64,000 bases of DNA from Emcibacter sp. (GCF_963675455.1 NZ_OY776217.1:372001-436000), one strand, 5' to 3'; numbered from the stretch's first letter, positions 8,414-16,505 are shown. Numbers and translations: made by a program. The notes: generated by a model not told the origin, from the sequence alone.

Positions 8414-8899
8414 TCAGACCATTGAGATCGGACTGTTCCCACCGGAGACGGTGTTAAAAAAATACTTGAAGCCGAATAAAATCATATTCACGTCCCTGTC
8501 ATTTTCCGACAGGGGCAGGCCAAGGGCGTAATAGTTCAGATAGTTCCTGGTTTTTCTGTCAAGTTTGTCACAGGCCAGATAGGGCGCCCTGTTTTCAACC
8601 AGCCATGACATATTTTCTGCGATAGTTTCATGGTTTTGATAAACGTCAATATATTGACCGGTCATATCTTCACCAATAACCTTGACACTCTCCGATCCCA
8701 TCAGCCGAATTCTATATCGGCGCGGATCCTGCTCCACATCAACCAGGACAATGAGCGGAAGTATGGATGACAGTTGCCCCGGCTGGATATCAGCCCGGGC
8801 GGGCATGACCCGATCCCCTCGGATTTTATTCCAATACACGAAGAGTTCCCGAAGCGCTTCTACAGGAATATCTTCTAACGCAACATCTTTACTGAACAT
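8414..8899 (-). CDS. PAS-domain protein (PAS_5/DUF1488-like sensor fold, PF07310 type)
   Basis: 161 residues from ATG 8899. The pattern LFVYWNKIRGDRVMPARADI, then LSSILPLIVLVDVE and RYRIRLMGSESVKVIGEDMTG is typical of the stand-alone PAS_5 proteins that are numerous in marine alphaproteobacteria. These are single-domain cytoplasmic sensors without an output domain; ligand unknown. The gene converges with the secreted-protein gene (two bases apart at the 3' ends). Its 5' side has a perfect 12-bp inverted repeat at 8929-8974, a candidate control site. Confidence 0.8.
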   Translation of the reverse strand: MFSKDVALEDIPVEALRELFVYWNKIRGDRVMPARADIQPGQLSSILPLIVLVDVEQDPRRYRIRLMGSESVKVIGEDMTGQYIDVYQNHETIAENMSWLVENRAPYLACDKLDRKTRNYLNYYALGLPLSENDRDVNMILFGFKYFFNTVSGGNSPISMV

Positions 8900-8928
8900 T
8901 GTTTTTACCCAACTGCAACGATACCCCA

Positions 8929-8974
8929 ATGTGTAATCACCTGGTCATAAACAGAAATAGTTGTGATTACACAT
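8929..8974. repeat. Perfect 12-bp inverted repeat upstream of the PAS gene
   Basis: ATGTGTAATCAC (8929-8940) and GTGATTACACAT (8963-8974) are exact reverse complements, separated by 22 bases. The near arm is 30 bases from the PAS gene start, so on that strand it lies in the leader or promoter. Arm centres are about 34 bases apart, a little over three helical turns, which would suit a dimer-of-dimers regulator. As RNA it would form a 12-bp stem with a large loop. Confidence 0.55.
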
Positions 8975-9169
8975 AATTAGAATTTTAGATAAAAAAACAG
9001 CCCGCACAAGCAATAATTGTGTAAAAATCATTTTATTACATAAGGTTGCAATGATATAGAGCAGGAATATTGATCGCGGCCGTTAAAGAAGATTTAACCA
9101 GCTATTAGATCTGCACATAGCTGATGCGCAAAATTTACATCTTCTCATGTTCCGGTAATTTTCATATTT

Positions 9170-9198
9170 TTGTTGCGTTGCAGCACTGCAGCCAACAA
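9170..9198 (+). other. Hairpin in the leader of the second secreted-protein gene
   Basis: TTGTTG (9170-9175) pairs with CAACAA (9193-9198) and TGCAG (9179-9183) with CTGCA (9186-9190), giving an 11-bp interrupted stem with a two-base loop, 50 bases upstream of the start at 9248. There is no U-run, so it is more likely a leader RNA structure or an operator than a terminator. Confidence 0.4.
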
Positions 9199-9247
9199 CA
9201 GATAGGGAGGCCCCTGGTAGTTGTTTTAAAATTTAAGGAGCCTCAAC

Positions 9248-9580
9248 ATGAAAAAGAATATTGTACTTACCGGTATCTGCCTTGCTACCCTGTTTGCCAC
9301 TCCCGCCCTGGCGGCCAATTGTGTCAAGCCGGAAGCCCCCGACCTTCCTGAAGCCTATATCTCCGGCGCCGATCAGCTCATTGATATGGTCAAAAAATTC
9401 CGCAATGAATATCAGCCGGCCAATGAAGCCTACAAGAAATGCCTGCTGGATTCCATTGCCACCTATGCACACAAAAGCGCTATTGAAAACAAGCTGGCCT
9501 TTGCCACAACAACAGAAATAAAAGCTGCAAAGAAACTGAACGCCGCCATTCGTGAATTCAACGAACAGAGCGACAGCTAA
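9248..9580 (+). CDS. Small secreted protein with a two-cysteine core, paralogue of the gene at 7974
   Basis: 110 residues. Signal peptide MKKNIVLTGICLATLFATPALAA with cleavage after ALA; the mature protein begins NCVKPEAPDLPEA. The core has F-x-x-x-Y-Q-P in KKFRNEYQPANEAYKKCLL and ends LNAAIREFNEQ, matching the layout of the protein encoded at 7974-8411 but without its acidic tail. The mature protein keeps two cysteines (NC near the start and KKC about 37 residues later), which could form one disulfide in the periplasm. Function unknown. Preceded by AAGGAG and followed by a clear terminator at 9604-9638, so it is probably a single-gene transcript. Confidence 0.8.
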   Translation: MKKNIVLTGICLATLFATPALAANCVKPEAPDLPEAYISGADQLIDMVKKFRNEYQPANEAYKKCLLDSIATYAHKSAIENKLAFATTTEIKAAKKLNAAIREFNEQSDS

Positions 9581-9603
9581 AAATATTTATCAGGGCTTAA
9601 GTT

Positions 9604-9638
9604 AAAAAAAGCAGCTCCCGGACGGGGGCTGCTTTTTT
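9604..9638. terminator. Bidirectional intrinsic terminator
   Basis: GCAGCTCCCG (9611-9620) pairs with CGGGGGCTGC (9623-9632) with one G-T wobble; A7 precedes and T6 follows the stem. It lies between the convergent secreted-protein gene and hinT and can serve both. Confidence 0.88.
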
Positions 9639-9655
9639 ACTGCTCTGATCTGAAA

Positions 9656-10015
9656 TTACCTGGCCAGCATCGGTCCCAGCGGGCGACCGCCAAAGATATG
9701 GATATGCAGGTGCGGCACTTCCTGATGACCGTGTGTGCCGATATTGGCGAGAATCCGGTAGCCCGGCTCATCCAGTTCCAGCAACCGGGCCACTTCCCCG
9801 ATCGCCCGGAAAAACCCGCTCACCAGTTCAGCCGGGGCGCTTGCCGTAAAGTCATCCATACTGACATAGTCGCCTTTGGGAATCACCAGCACGTGCACCG
9901 GGGCCTGGGGATTGATATCATGAAAAGCCAGACTGTATTCGTCCTCATAAACCTTTTTACAGGGAATTTCCCCGCGCAGGATCTTTGCAAAAACATTCTC
10001 TGAATCATATGCCAT
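9656..10015 (-). CDS. hinT: HIT-family nucleotide-binding hydrolase
   Basis: 119 residues from ATG 10015. The histidine triad HLHIH lies near the C-terminus, and the N-terminal FAKILRGEIPCKKVYEDE and central INPQAPVHVLVIPK are typical of HinT, which hydrolyses adenosine phosphoramidates and lysyl-AMP-like compounds in the cytoplasm. It is the last gene of the minus-strand his operon, 23 bases after hisE, a common alphaproteobacterial arrangement. A longer start at 10039 would abut hisE but lacks family support. Confidence 0.93.
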   Translation of the reverse strand: MAYDSENVFAKILRGEIPCKKVYEDEYSLAFHDINPQAPVHVLVIPKGDYVSMDDFTASAPAELVSGFFRAIGEVARLLELDEPGYRILANIGTHGHQEVPHLHIHIFGGRPLGPMLAR

Positions 10016-10038
10016 ATCGCTTCGCCTTTCCGGGAGCA

Positions 10039-10362
10039 TCAGCCCCGTGATTTCTTTTCCTCAATACCGGAGATACCTTCCCGTCGCGCCAGTTCCGCAT
10101 AGACTTCCTCCGGCCGGATATCCATATCCGCCCACAAGACCATCAGGTGGAAAATCAGATCTGCGGATTCAGCGATCACCTCGTCATGGCTGCCGTCCAC
10201 CGCGGCAATGGCGGTTTCCACAGCTTCCTCACCCACCTTCTGGGCAATTTTCTTGCGCCCCTTGCCATAAAGGGACGCCACATAGCTGCTGTTGGGATCA
10301 GCACTCTTGCGTTCCTTCATCAGGACGGCCAGGCGCTCCAGAACATCGGTATTTTTCATCAT
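10039..10362 (-). CDS. hisE: Phosphoribosyl-ATP pyrophosphatase
   Basis: 107 residues. Second step of histidine synthesis: removes pyrophosphate from phosphoribosyl-ATP. The MazG-like helices carry the metal-binding acidic residues in KVGEEAVETAIAAV and HDEVIAESADLIFHLMVLW. It is the stand-alone HisE form; the cyclohydrolase HisI that some bacteria fuse to it is not in this window. Six bases separate it from hisF. Confidence 0.96.
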   Translation of the reverse strand: MMKNTDVLERLAVLMKERKSADPNSSYVASLYGKGRKKIAQKVGEEAVETAIAAVDGSHDEVIAESADLIFHLMVLWADMDIRPEEVYAELARREGISGIEEKKSRG

Positions 10363-10368
10363 ATTTCC

Positions 10369-11127
10369 CTAGAGTCTCACCGGAATACCGGCCTTTTCCA
10401 TGTATTCCTTGGCTTCCTCGATAGTATATTCCCCGAAATGGAAAATGGAAGCCGCCAGTACCGCAGTGGCATGTCCATCGCGAATACCTTCTACCAGATG
10501 ATCCAGGTTACCAACACCGCCTGAGGCAATCACCGGAATGGTCACCGCATCGGCAATGGCGCGGGTAAGGTCAATATTGAACCCCTGTTTGGTGCCGTCC
10601 CGGTCCATGCTGGTCAGCAGGATTTCCCCGGCCCCGTAATCGGCCACTTTTTTGGCATAGTCCACCGCATCGATACCGGTGGGTTCACGGCCGCCGTGGG
10701 TAAAGACTTCATATTTATCGGGTCCTGTCTGTTTGGCGTCGATAGCGACCACGATGCACTGGCTGCCGAATTTTTCCGCCAGTTCCCGCACCAGTTCGGG
10801 GCGCTTGACCGCTGCCGTCATCACCGACACCTTGTCGGCCCCGGCCAGAAGCAGGTTGCGCACATCTTCTTCCGTGCGCACGCCACCGCCGACAGTCAGC
10901 GGCATAAAACATTGTTCGGCCGTCTTGCGCACCACATCCAGGATAATACCGCGATTGTCGCTTGATGCGGTGATATCAAGGAAACAGAGCTCGTCCGCGC
11001 CGGCCTTGTCATAAATCCGCGCCTGCTCCACCGGATCGCCCGCATCCCGCAGGCCGACAAAATTGACCCCCTTGACCACACGGCCGTCCTTGACATCAAG
11101 ACAGGGAATGACACGGGCCTTCAGCAT
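10369..11127 (-). CDS. hisF: Imidazole glycerol phosphate synthase, cyclase subunit
   Basis: 252 residues, a (beta/alpha)8 barrel. It closes the imidazole ring using ammonia from HisH. Catalytic Asp in IPCLDVKDGRVVKGV and Asp in CIVVAIDAKQTG; phosphate-binding motifs TVGGGVRTEEDVRNLL and IASGGVGNLDHL. Its ATG overlaps the hisA stop by one base (TAATG), giving coupling within the operon. Confidence 0.98.
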   Translation of the reverse strand: MLKARVIPCLDVKDGRVVKGVNFVGLRDAGDPVEQARIYDKAGADELCFLDITASSDNRGIILDVVRKTAEQCFMPLTVGGGVRTEEDVRNLLLAGADKVSVMTAAVKRPELVRELAEKFGSQCIVVAIDAKQTGPDKYEVFTHGGREPTGIDAVDYAKKVADYGAGEILLTSMDRDGTKQGFNIDLTRAIADAVTIPVIASGGVGNLDHLVEGIRDGHATAVLAASIFHFGEYTIEEAKEYMEKAGIPVRL

Positions 11128-11867
11128 TATGCCTCTCCTCTGAGGAATGCGAGCGCCTCCACAGGGTCGAGACGGCCGTCATAGAGCGCCCGGCCGGAAA
11201 TAGCCCCTTCAATGGTGCCGGTGGCCCGGTCCGCTGCATCCTTCAGGATGCGCAGGTCTTCCATGCTGGCGACGCCACCGGAGGCAATCACCGGAATATT
11301 GAGGGCATTACACAGATCGATGGTCCCCTCCACATTTAGGCCCTGCATGGTGCCGTCCCGGTCGATGTCGGTATAGACAATGGCGGCAACGCCCGCATCC
11401 TCGAACTTGCGGCCCAGGTCAACCGCGGTCATTTCCGACGTTTCCGCCCAGCCTTCCACCGCCACATGGCCGTTGCGGGCGTCAATGCCGACGACAATAT
11501 GGCCGGGAAACTCCCGTGATGCCTCAATAACCATATCCGGATTGCGCAGGGCGATAGTGCCCAGAATGACCCGGCGAATTCCCCGGTCCAGCCAAAACTG
11601 GATGGTTTCCAGATCCCGTATACCGCCCCCCAGCTGAACAGGGATATCCACAGCACGCAGAATGGCTTCTACGGCCGCCCCGTTGACCGGCTTGCCTTCA
11701 AAGGCACCGTTCAGGTCTACAAGATGCAGCCATTCGCAACCGGCGTCCTGGAATTTGCGCGCCTGGTCTGCGGGATTGTCATTGAACACCGTAGCCTGGT
11801 CCATTTCCCCCTTATACAGCCGGACGCAGTTGCCGTCCTTCAGGTCAATGGCTGGAAACAAAATCAT
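11127..11867 (-). CDS. hisA: Phosphoribosylformimino-AICAR-phosphate isomerase
   Basis: 246 residues. Barrel isomerase of the histidine pathway, paralogous to HisF. Catalytic Asp in LFPAIDLKDGNCVRL and Asp in VYTDIDRDGTMQG; phosphate loops QLGGGIRDLETI and IASGGVASMEDL. The start codon directly follows the stop of the GNAT gene, and the stop overlaps the hisF start. Confidence 0.98.
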   Translation of the reverse strand: MILFPAIDLKDGNCVRLYKGEMDQATVFNDNPADQARKFQDAGCEWLHLVDLNGAFEGKPVNGAAVEAILRAVDIPVQLGGGIRDLETIQFWLDRGIRRVILGTIALRNPDMVIEASREFPGHIVVGIDARNGHVAVEGWAETSEMTAVDLGRKFEDAGVAAIVYTDIDRDGTMQGLNVEGTIDLCNALNIPVIASGGVASMEDLRILKDAADRATGTIEGAISGRALYDGRLDPVEALAFLRGEA

Positions 11868-12413
11868 CTAATCAATATCCTTCGTATAATAATAACCCGG
11901 CACAAATTTGCCGTCGATCATGGCGTAGCGTTCCTTGGTACCCCATTTTTTCATGCCAAGCCATTCACTGATCGCTATGGCCGCCTGCTGGTCGGCGCGC
12001 ATATTACTGTTGAGACTGCGGAAACCCTGCTCGCGGGCATACTCCTCGACCTCTTTCAGCATTCTTTTCGCCAGATCGAACCCCCTGGCCCAGGGTGCCA
12101 GGAAAAAATTCACGATCTCGGCGGCAAAGGCTCCGGCCTCATTGCTGTGCGGCGGCCGGACAAGCTGGCATGCGCCGCAGACCTGACCGTCAAGCCGGGC
12201 GACAAACAGAGTCCGGTCCGGCATCAGCATGACCCCCTTCCAATAGTTTTCCAGGGTTTTCTGCGGCGGCTGATTGAGCCAGCCAAATCCTATTCCGTCT
12301 TCAATGGCTTCGCGGGTCACCACACACAGCTGCGACAGGGCCACACTTTCCAGCATGGTGGTCACGTTTACTTCCAGCCGTGGGCTGTCTTGTTCCGACC
12401 TGTCAGTATCCAT
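11868..12413 (-). CDS. GNAT-family N-acetyltransferase inside the his operon
   Basis: 181 residues. The central part, LFVARLDGQVCGACQLVRPP followed by FFLAPWARGFDLAKRMLKEV, has the GNAT beta-strand and acetyl-CoA loop (a variant of Q/RxxGxG/A), and the C-terminus has NMRADQQAAIAISEWLGMKKWG as expected for the last helix and strand. It therefore probably transfers an acetyl group from acetyl-CoA to an amine. Acceptor unknown. It sits between hisH and hisA with no gap before hisA, so it is made with the histidine enzymes; whether it has a role in that pathway is not known. Confidence 0.82.
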   Translation of the reverse strand: MDTDRSEQDSPRLEVNVTTMLESVALSQLCVVTREAIEDGIGFGWLNQPPQKTLENYWKGVMLMPDRTLFVARLDGQVCGACQLVRPPHSNEAGAFAAEIVNFFLAPWARGFDLAKRMLKEVEEYAREQGFRSLNSNMRADQQAAIAISEWLGMKKWGTKERYAMIDGKFVPGYYYTKDID

Positions 12414-12434
12414 CTCAGACCTCCTTAAGACCTG

Positions 12435-13088
12435 TCAGGGTTTCCATCCCAGGAAATTACCCAGCAGGCACAATCCCACCGCCTGGCTTTTCTCGGGATG
12501 AAACTGGGTGCCGATGATATTATCACGCCCGACAATGGCCGTCACCGGCCCTCCATAATCAACCGAGGCAAGAACCGTTTCAGGATCTGTCGGCCGAAAA
12601 TAGTAGCTATGTACAAAATAGGCGTGATCCCGGTTATTCAGTCCGCCAAGCACCGGATGGTTGCCTGCCCGTTCCGAAAAATACAGCTCGTTCCAGCCCA
12701 TATGAGGTATTTTCAGACCACTGTCTTCCGGCACCTGGATAGGATCAACCGTGCCTTTGAGCCAGCCCAGTCCGCGGTGATTGCCATGTTCATGACCCTC
12801 TTCCGCCATCAGCTGCATACCGACACATATTCCCAGAAAGGGGCGTGCCTTGCGGATCACCACATCCTCAAGGGCGTCTCTCATGCCTTCAAGGGCGGAA
12901 AGCCCTCTCATGCAATCGCCAAATGCGCCCACGCCGGGAAGAATAATCCTGTCCGCCGTCCGCACATCCTCAGCCCGGGAACTGACCAGTACTTCGGTCT
13001 TCAGGCCAAGTTCACCGGCCACGCGTTCAGTCGCCTTTTCCGCCGATCTCAGATTGCCGGAACCATAATCAATTATAACCGTTTTCAT
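12435..13088 (-). CDS. hisH: Imidazole glycerol phosphate synthase, glutaminase subunit
   Basis: 217 residues. Class I glutamine amidotransferase that feeds ammonia to HisF. Nucleophile Cys in FLGICVGMQLMAEEG; catalytic His and Glu in GTQFHPEKSQ. The N-terminus TVIIDYGSGNLRS is typical. Its start overlaps the last bases of the DUF2628 gene by four bases (ATGA), so translation is coupled. Confidence 0.97.
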   Translation of the reverse strand: MKTVIIDYGSGNLRSAEKATERVAGELGLKTEVLVSSRAEDVRTADRIILPGVGAFGDCMRGLSALEGMRDALEDVVIRKARPFLGICVGMQLMAEEGHEHGNHRGLGWLKGTVDPIQVPEDSGLKIPHMGWNELYFSERAGNHPVLGGLNNRDHAYFVHSYYFRPTDPETVLASVDYGGPVTAIVGRDNIIGTQFHPEKSQAVGLCLLGNFLGWKP

Positions 13089-13546
13089 TTTCCGGGCGTT
13101 CCTGCGCTTTCCATTGATACAGGCGCGTGGGATGCGGGCGCGGCATTTTCAGGGCCGAACCGCGGCAGGGAGATCTCCTTCGCGGCCAGCAACTGATAAA
13201 ACCGCAGCATCGCCATAGGCTCGTCATCCCCGCCGACAATGCCGGTGGCGATATAACCTTTTTTCTCCAGCGACCAGCCTTTCAGGTTCAATCCTTCAAA
13301 ACCGACCAGCAAAGCCAGACCCAGAAACAACAGCCCTGATCCCGTAAAGTTCACCATAAAGAGAAGCGGGATATATAAAATAGCCAGAAGCCCGGCAATT
13401 ATCCACATCTGGTGAAACAGTGCCCATATCGGCCCGAAGATCATGGCCCCGAACGAAAATTCATCCGGCACAACCACCAGATCGATACCGTTTTCACCGG
13501 GATCAGATACGGGCCTGACAAAGGCTGTATATGTTTTATAGCTCAT
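13085..13546 (-). CDS. DUF2628 family membrane protein
   Basis: 153 residues. A short soluble start, then FSFGAMIFGPIWALFHQMWIIAG and two further hydrophobic segments (LLAILYIPLLFMVNFTGSGL, LFLGLALLVGFEGLNL), followed by LKGWSLEKKGYIATGIVGG and an Ala/Pro-rich tail. This is the DUF2628 layout. Family function unknown; it recurs between hisB and hisH in alphaproteobacteria, which is its position here. Coupled to hisH by an ATGA overlap. Confidence 0.87.
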   Translation of the reverse strand: MSYKTYTAFVRPVSDPGENGIDLVVVPDEFSFGAMIFGPIWALFHQMWIIAGLLAILYIPLLFMVNFTGSGLLFLGLALLVGFEGLNLKGWSLEKKGYIATGIVGGDDEPMAMLRFYQLLAAKEISLPRFGPENAAPASHAPVSMESAGTPGK

Positions 13547-13573
13547 TTCTGCACTCGTCTGTTTGCAGCAGGC

Positions 13574-14179
13574 TCACAGGTCTACCTTGTCCCCGAGCAC
13601 TCCCTTGGTTGACGGAATGGCGTCAGATTTGCGCGGATCGATTTCAATGGCCTGACGCAGGGCGCGGGCCAGCGCCTTGAAACTGGACTCAATGATATGG
13701 TGATTATTCTCACCATACATATTTTCCACATGCAGGGTAAGGCCGGCGCCAAAGGCAAAGGCCCGGAACCATTCGAGGAACAGTTCCGTGTCCATTTCAC
13801 CCAGCTTGTCACGGGTGAAGTCCACTTTCCACACCAGGAAGGGGCGGCCTGACACATCCAGGGACACCCGTGTACAGGTCTCATCCATGGGAATGATCGC
13901 ATTGCCGTAGCGTGTGATCCCTTTCAGGTCGCCAAGCGCCTTGCCGACAGCCTGCCCCAGGATAATACCCGCATCTTCAGTGGTGTGGTGATAGTCAATA
14001 TGAAGATCGCCTTTGGCCCGAAGGGTAATGTCAATCAGGCTGTGCCGGGACAGCTGTTCCATCATATGATCCAGGAAGCCGATACCGGTGTCCACATCAT
14101 ATGTGCCCGTGCCGTCGAGATTGACCGAAACTGAAATTTCGGTTTCTTTTGTCTTGCGCTCCATACTGGCTTTACGCAT
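13574..14179 (-). CDS. hisB: Imidazoleglycerol-phosphate dehydratase
   Basis: 201 residues, the monofunctional dehydratase without the N-terminal phosphatase of the enterobacterial protein. Manganese-binding motifs are visible: GIGFLDHMMEQLSRHS, DLHIDYHHTTEDAGI and NNHHIIESSFKALARAL. First gene of the minus-strand cluster hisB-DUF2628-hisH-GNAT-hisA-hisF-hisE-hinT. ATG 14179 has AGGAGAA ahead; an internal ATG at residue 6 is a possible alternative. Confidence 0.97.
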   Translation of the reverse strand: MRKASMERKTKETEISVSVNLDGTGTYDVDTGIGFLDHMMEQLSRHSLIDITLRAKGDLHIDYHHTTEDAGIILGQAVGKALGDLKGITRYGNAIIPMDETCTRVSLDVSGRPFLVWKVDFTRDKLGEMDTELFLEWFRAFAFGAGLTLHVENMYGENNHHIIESSFKALARALRQAIEIDPRKSDAIPSTKGVLGDKVDL

Positions 14180-14345
14180 GGGGTTCTCCTTAACACTCTG
14201 CCTTTCAGGTGGCTATAATACATTAATCCGCGGCAGTCACAGAAAAAATCGCGCAACATATAGCAGCAGTGGCTGCAAAGCGCCAGTCCGGAGGCCAACT
14301 TTGTCCCGTTTATTTGGTGATTTGCCGGTTATTTTCTCCTTCACC

Positions 14346-14374
14346 CTTGACCGGGCCGCCCGGATTGCCCAAAT
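14346..14374 (+). promoter_or_regulatory. Candidate heat-shock (sigma-32) promoter of hslVU
   Basis: CTTGACC (14346-14352), a 15-base spacer and CCCAAAT (14368-14374) resemble the RpoH consensus CTTGAAA-N11-16-CCCCATNT. Initiation would fall near 14382, leaving a short leader with the AGGGA ribosome binding site before ATG 14410. hslVU is a classical RpoH target in other proteobacteria. Confidence 0.45.
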
Positions 14375-14409
14375 GTGATGTCATGAATTCAATAAATCAG
14401 GGATATGCA

Positions 14410-14961
14410 ATGAGCGAAGAACGAAAAGGCTGGCGCGGTACAACCATCCTCAGCGTCCGCAAGGGCGACAAGGTTGTGATTGCCGGTGACGGACAGGTTT
14501 CCCTTGGCGATACAGTCATTAAAGGCAATGCCCGCAAGGTCCGCCCGCTCGGCGACGGCAGTGTGATTGCCGGATTTGCCGGCTCTACTGCAGATGCCTT
14601 TGCCCTGTTTGAACGGCTCGAGGAAAAGCTGGAACGCTATAACGGCCAGCTTACCCGGGCCTGCGTGGAAATGGCCAAGGACTGGCGCACGGACCGCTAT
14701 CTGCGCCGGCTGGAGGCCATGATGATCGTCGTCGACGCCGAGGTAAGCCTGGTCCTGACCGGCAACGGCGACGTCCTGGAAACCCCGGACGGCATTCTGG
14801 CCATCGGATCCGGCGGCAATTACGCCCTCAGCGCCGCCCGCGCCCTGATCGACCAGGACCTGAGTGCAGAGGATATCGCCCGCAAGGCCATGGGCATCGC
14901 CGCTGACATCTGCGTCTATACCAACAACAATCTGACTGTCGAAGTACTGGAAGCGAAATAA
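14410..14961 (+). CDS. hslV: ATP-dependent protease HslVU, peptidase subunit
   Basis: 183 residues from ATG 14410, eight bases after AGGGA. Proteasome-like threonine peptidase; the mature N-terminal Thr lies in KGWRGTTILSVRKGD after removal of the first residues. Further family motifs: VIAGDGQVSLGDTV, GFAGSTADAFALFERLE and LAIGSGGNYALSAARAL. It forms hexameric rings with HslU to degrade misfolded proteins. An in-frame ATG at 14383 would lengthen the propeptide and overlap the predicted transcription start. Its stop overlaps the hslU start (TAATG). Confidence 0.97.
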   Translation: MSEERKGWRGTTILSVRKGDKVVIAGDGQVSLGDTVIKGNARKVRPLGDGSVIAGFAGSTADAFALFERLEEKLERYNGQLTRACVEMAKDWRTDRYLRRLEAMMIVVDAEVSLVLTGNGDVLETPDGILAIGSGGNYALSAARALIDQDLSAEDIARKAMGIAADICVYTNNNLTVEVLEAK

Positions 14962-16271
14962 TGTCATCCTTTTCCCCCCGCGAAATCGTCTCGGAACTTG
15001 ATCGTTACATCATCGGCCAGAAGGACGCCAAGCGCGCCGTGGCCATTGCCTTGCGCAACCGCTGGCGCCGCCAGCAGCTTGACGAAAACATGCGCGAGGA
15101 AGTTCTGCCCAAGAACATTCTGATGATCGGCCCGACCGGCGTCGGCAAAACGGAAATTTCCCGCCGTCTGGCCAAACTGGCCAATGCGCCGTTCGTCAAG
15201 GTGGAAGCCACCAAATTTACCGAAGTCGGCTATGTGGGCCGGGATGTCGAGCAGATCGTCCGTGACCTGGTTGAACTTTCCATCGGCATGGTGCGCGAGG
15301 AAAACCGGAAGAAAGTGACCGCCAAGGCGGAACTGAGCACCGAAGAGCGCATCCTGGATGCCCTGGTCGGCGAAACCGCAAGCGCCGAAACCCGGCAGAA
15401 ATTCCGCAAGATGCTGCGCGAAGGCCAGCTTGACGACAAGGAAATCGAGGTCGAGGTTTCCGACACTGCCTCGAGCCAGATGCCGACCATCGACATCCCC
15501 GGTATGCCCGGCGCCAGTATGGGCATGCTTAATCTCAATGACATCATGGGCAAGGCGTTCGGCGCCCGCACCGTCAAAAAGAAAATGACGGTCAAGGAAG
15601 CCGGAGAGATCCTGCTGTCTGACGAGGGTGACAAACTTCTGGATGAAGAAGCCATCGTTCGCGACGCCCTCGACAGGGTTGAACAGAGCGGCATCGTCTT
15701 CATTGATGAAATTGACAAGATTGCCGGCGGGCAGGATCGTCGCGGCGGCGAAGTCAGTCGCGAAGGCGTGCAGCGCGACCTGCTGCCGCTGATCGAAGGC
15801 AGCACCGTGGCCACCAAATACGGCCAGGTCAAAACCGACCATATCCTGTTTATTGCGTCAGGCGCTTTCAGTGTCTCCAAACCGTCCGACCTGCTGCCCG
15901 AACTGCAGGGACGGCTGCCGATCCGGGTGCAGTTGAGCGCCCTGACCGAAGCCGACTTCCGACATATTCTGGTGGAGCCGGACTACAGCCTGATCAAACA
16001 GTACAAGGCCTTGCTGGGCACGGAAGAAGTCACCCTGACCTTCACCGATGACGGTATTGACGCCATCGCCCGCCTGTCGGCCGAAGTCAACGAGACTGTG
16101 GAAAATATCGGCGCCCGCCGCCTGCATACGGTGCTGGAGCGGGTCCTGGACCATATCAGCTTCGAAGCCACCGACAAACCGGGCATCGAGGTGGTCGTGG
16201 ACGAGGCCTATGTCACCGAACATATCGGCGACCTGACCGAACGGTCCGATCTAACCAAATTTATCCTCTGA
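14961..16271 (+). CDS. hslU: ATP-dependent protease HslVU, ATPase subunit
   Basis: 436 residues. AAA+ unfoldase: Walker A MIGPTGVGKTEISRRLA, Walker B SGIVFIDEIDKIAGG, and the N-terminal REIVSELDRYIIGQKDAKRAV. The inserted I-domain occupies roughly residues 105-230. The C-terminus RSDLTKFIL is the tail that inserts into HslV. Coupled to hslV by a one-base overlap and followed by a strong terminator. Confidence 0.98.
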   Translation: MSSFSPREIVSELDRYIIGQKDAKRAVAIALRNRWRRQQLDENMREEVLPKNILMIGPTGVGKTEISRRLAKLANAPFVKVEATKFTEVGYVGRDVEQIVRDLVELSIGMVREENRKKVTAKAELSTEERILDALVGETASAETRQKFRKMLREGQLDDKEIEVEVSDTASSQMPTIDIPGMPGASMGMLNLNDIMGKAFGARTVKKKMTVKEAGEILLSDEGDKLLDEEAIVRDALDRVEQSGIVFIDEIDKIAGGQDRRGGEVSREGVQRDLLPLIEGSTVATKYGQVKTDHILFIASGAFSVSKPSDLLPELQGRLPIRVQLSALTEADFRHILVEPDYSLIKQYKALLGTEEVTLTFTDDGIDAIARLSAEVNETVENIGARRLHTVLERVLDHISFEATDKPGIEVVVDEAYVTEHIGDLTERSDLTKFIL

Positions 16272-16298
16272 TTTTCAGTAATTTTCAGACAAACAAAA

Positions 16299-16329
16299 AG
16301 CCCGACAATCGAAATTGTCGGGCTTTTTT
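16299..16329 (+). terminator. Intrinsic terminator of hslVU
   Basis: AGCCCGACAAT (16299-16309) and ATTGTCGGGCT (16314-16324) form a perfect 11-bp stem with a CGAA tetraloop, followed by a T-run to 16329. A-rich sequence on the other side could also stop transcripts leaving the tRNA on the minus strand. Confidence 0.93.
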
Positions 16330-16342
16330 GTAACTGATGTCT

Positions 16343-16418
<76 letters not shown>

Positions 16419-16505
16419 GTATCCAAAACAGTACCTGAATCACAGGCAGGCAATAAATATTCATCCTGACCAAGATAATCAAGAACAAATATCAAAAAAA
16501 ATCAA

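Larger units (their letters stand above)
8900..9247. other. Intergenic region between the divergent PAS and secreted-protein genes
   Basis: About 350 AT-rich bases without a coding frame. It holds the inverted repeat at 8929-8974 and a hairpin at 9170-9198. Promoters for both flanking genes must lie here, but no hexamer pair stands out clearly. A ribosome binding site AAGGAG (about 9236-9241) serves the gene at 9248. Confidence 0.6.

Noticed and set aside
14190..14219. TTAACA-N18-TATAAT promoter-like pair for hslVU
   Set aside because: It overlaps the hisB leader and is 190 bases from hslV; the RpoH-like site at 14346-14374 is better placed. Kept only as a possible secondary promoter.
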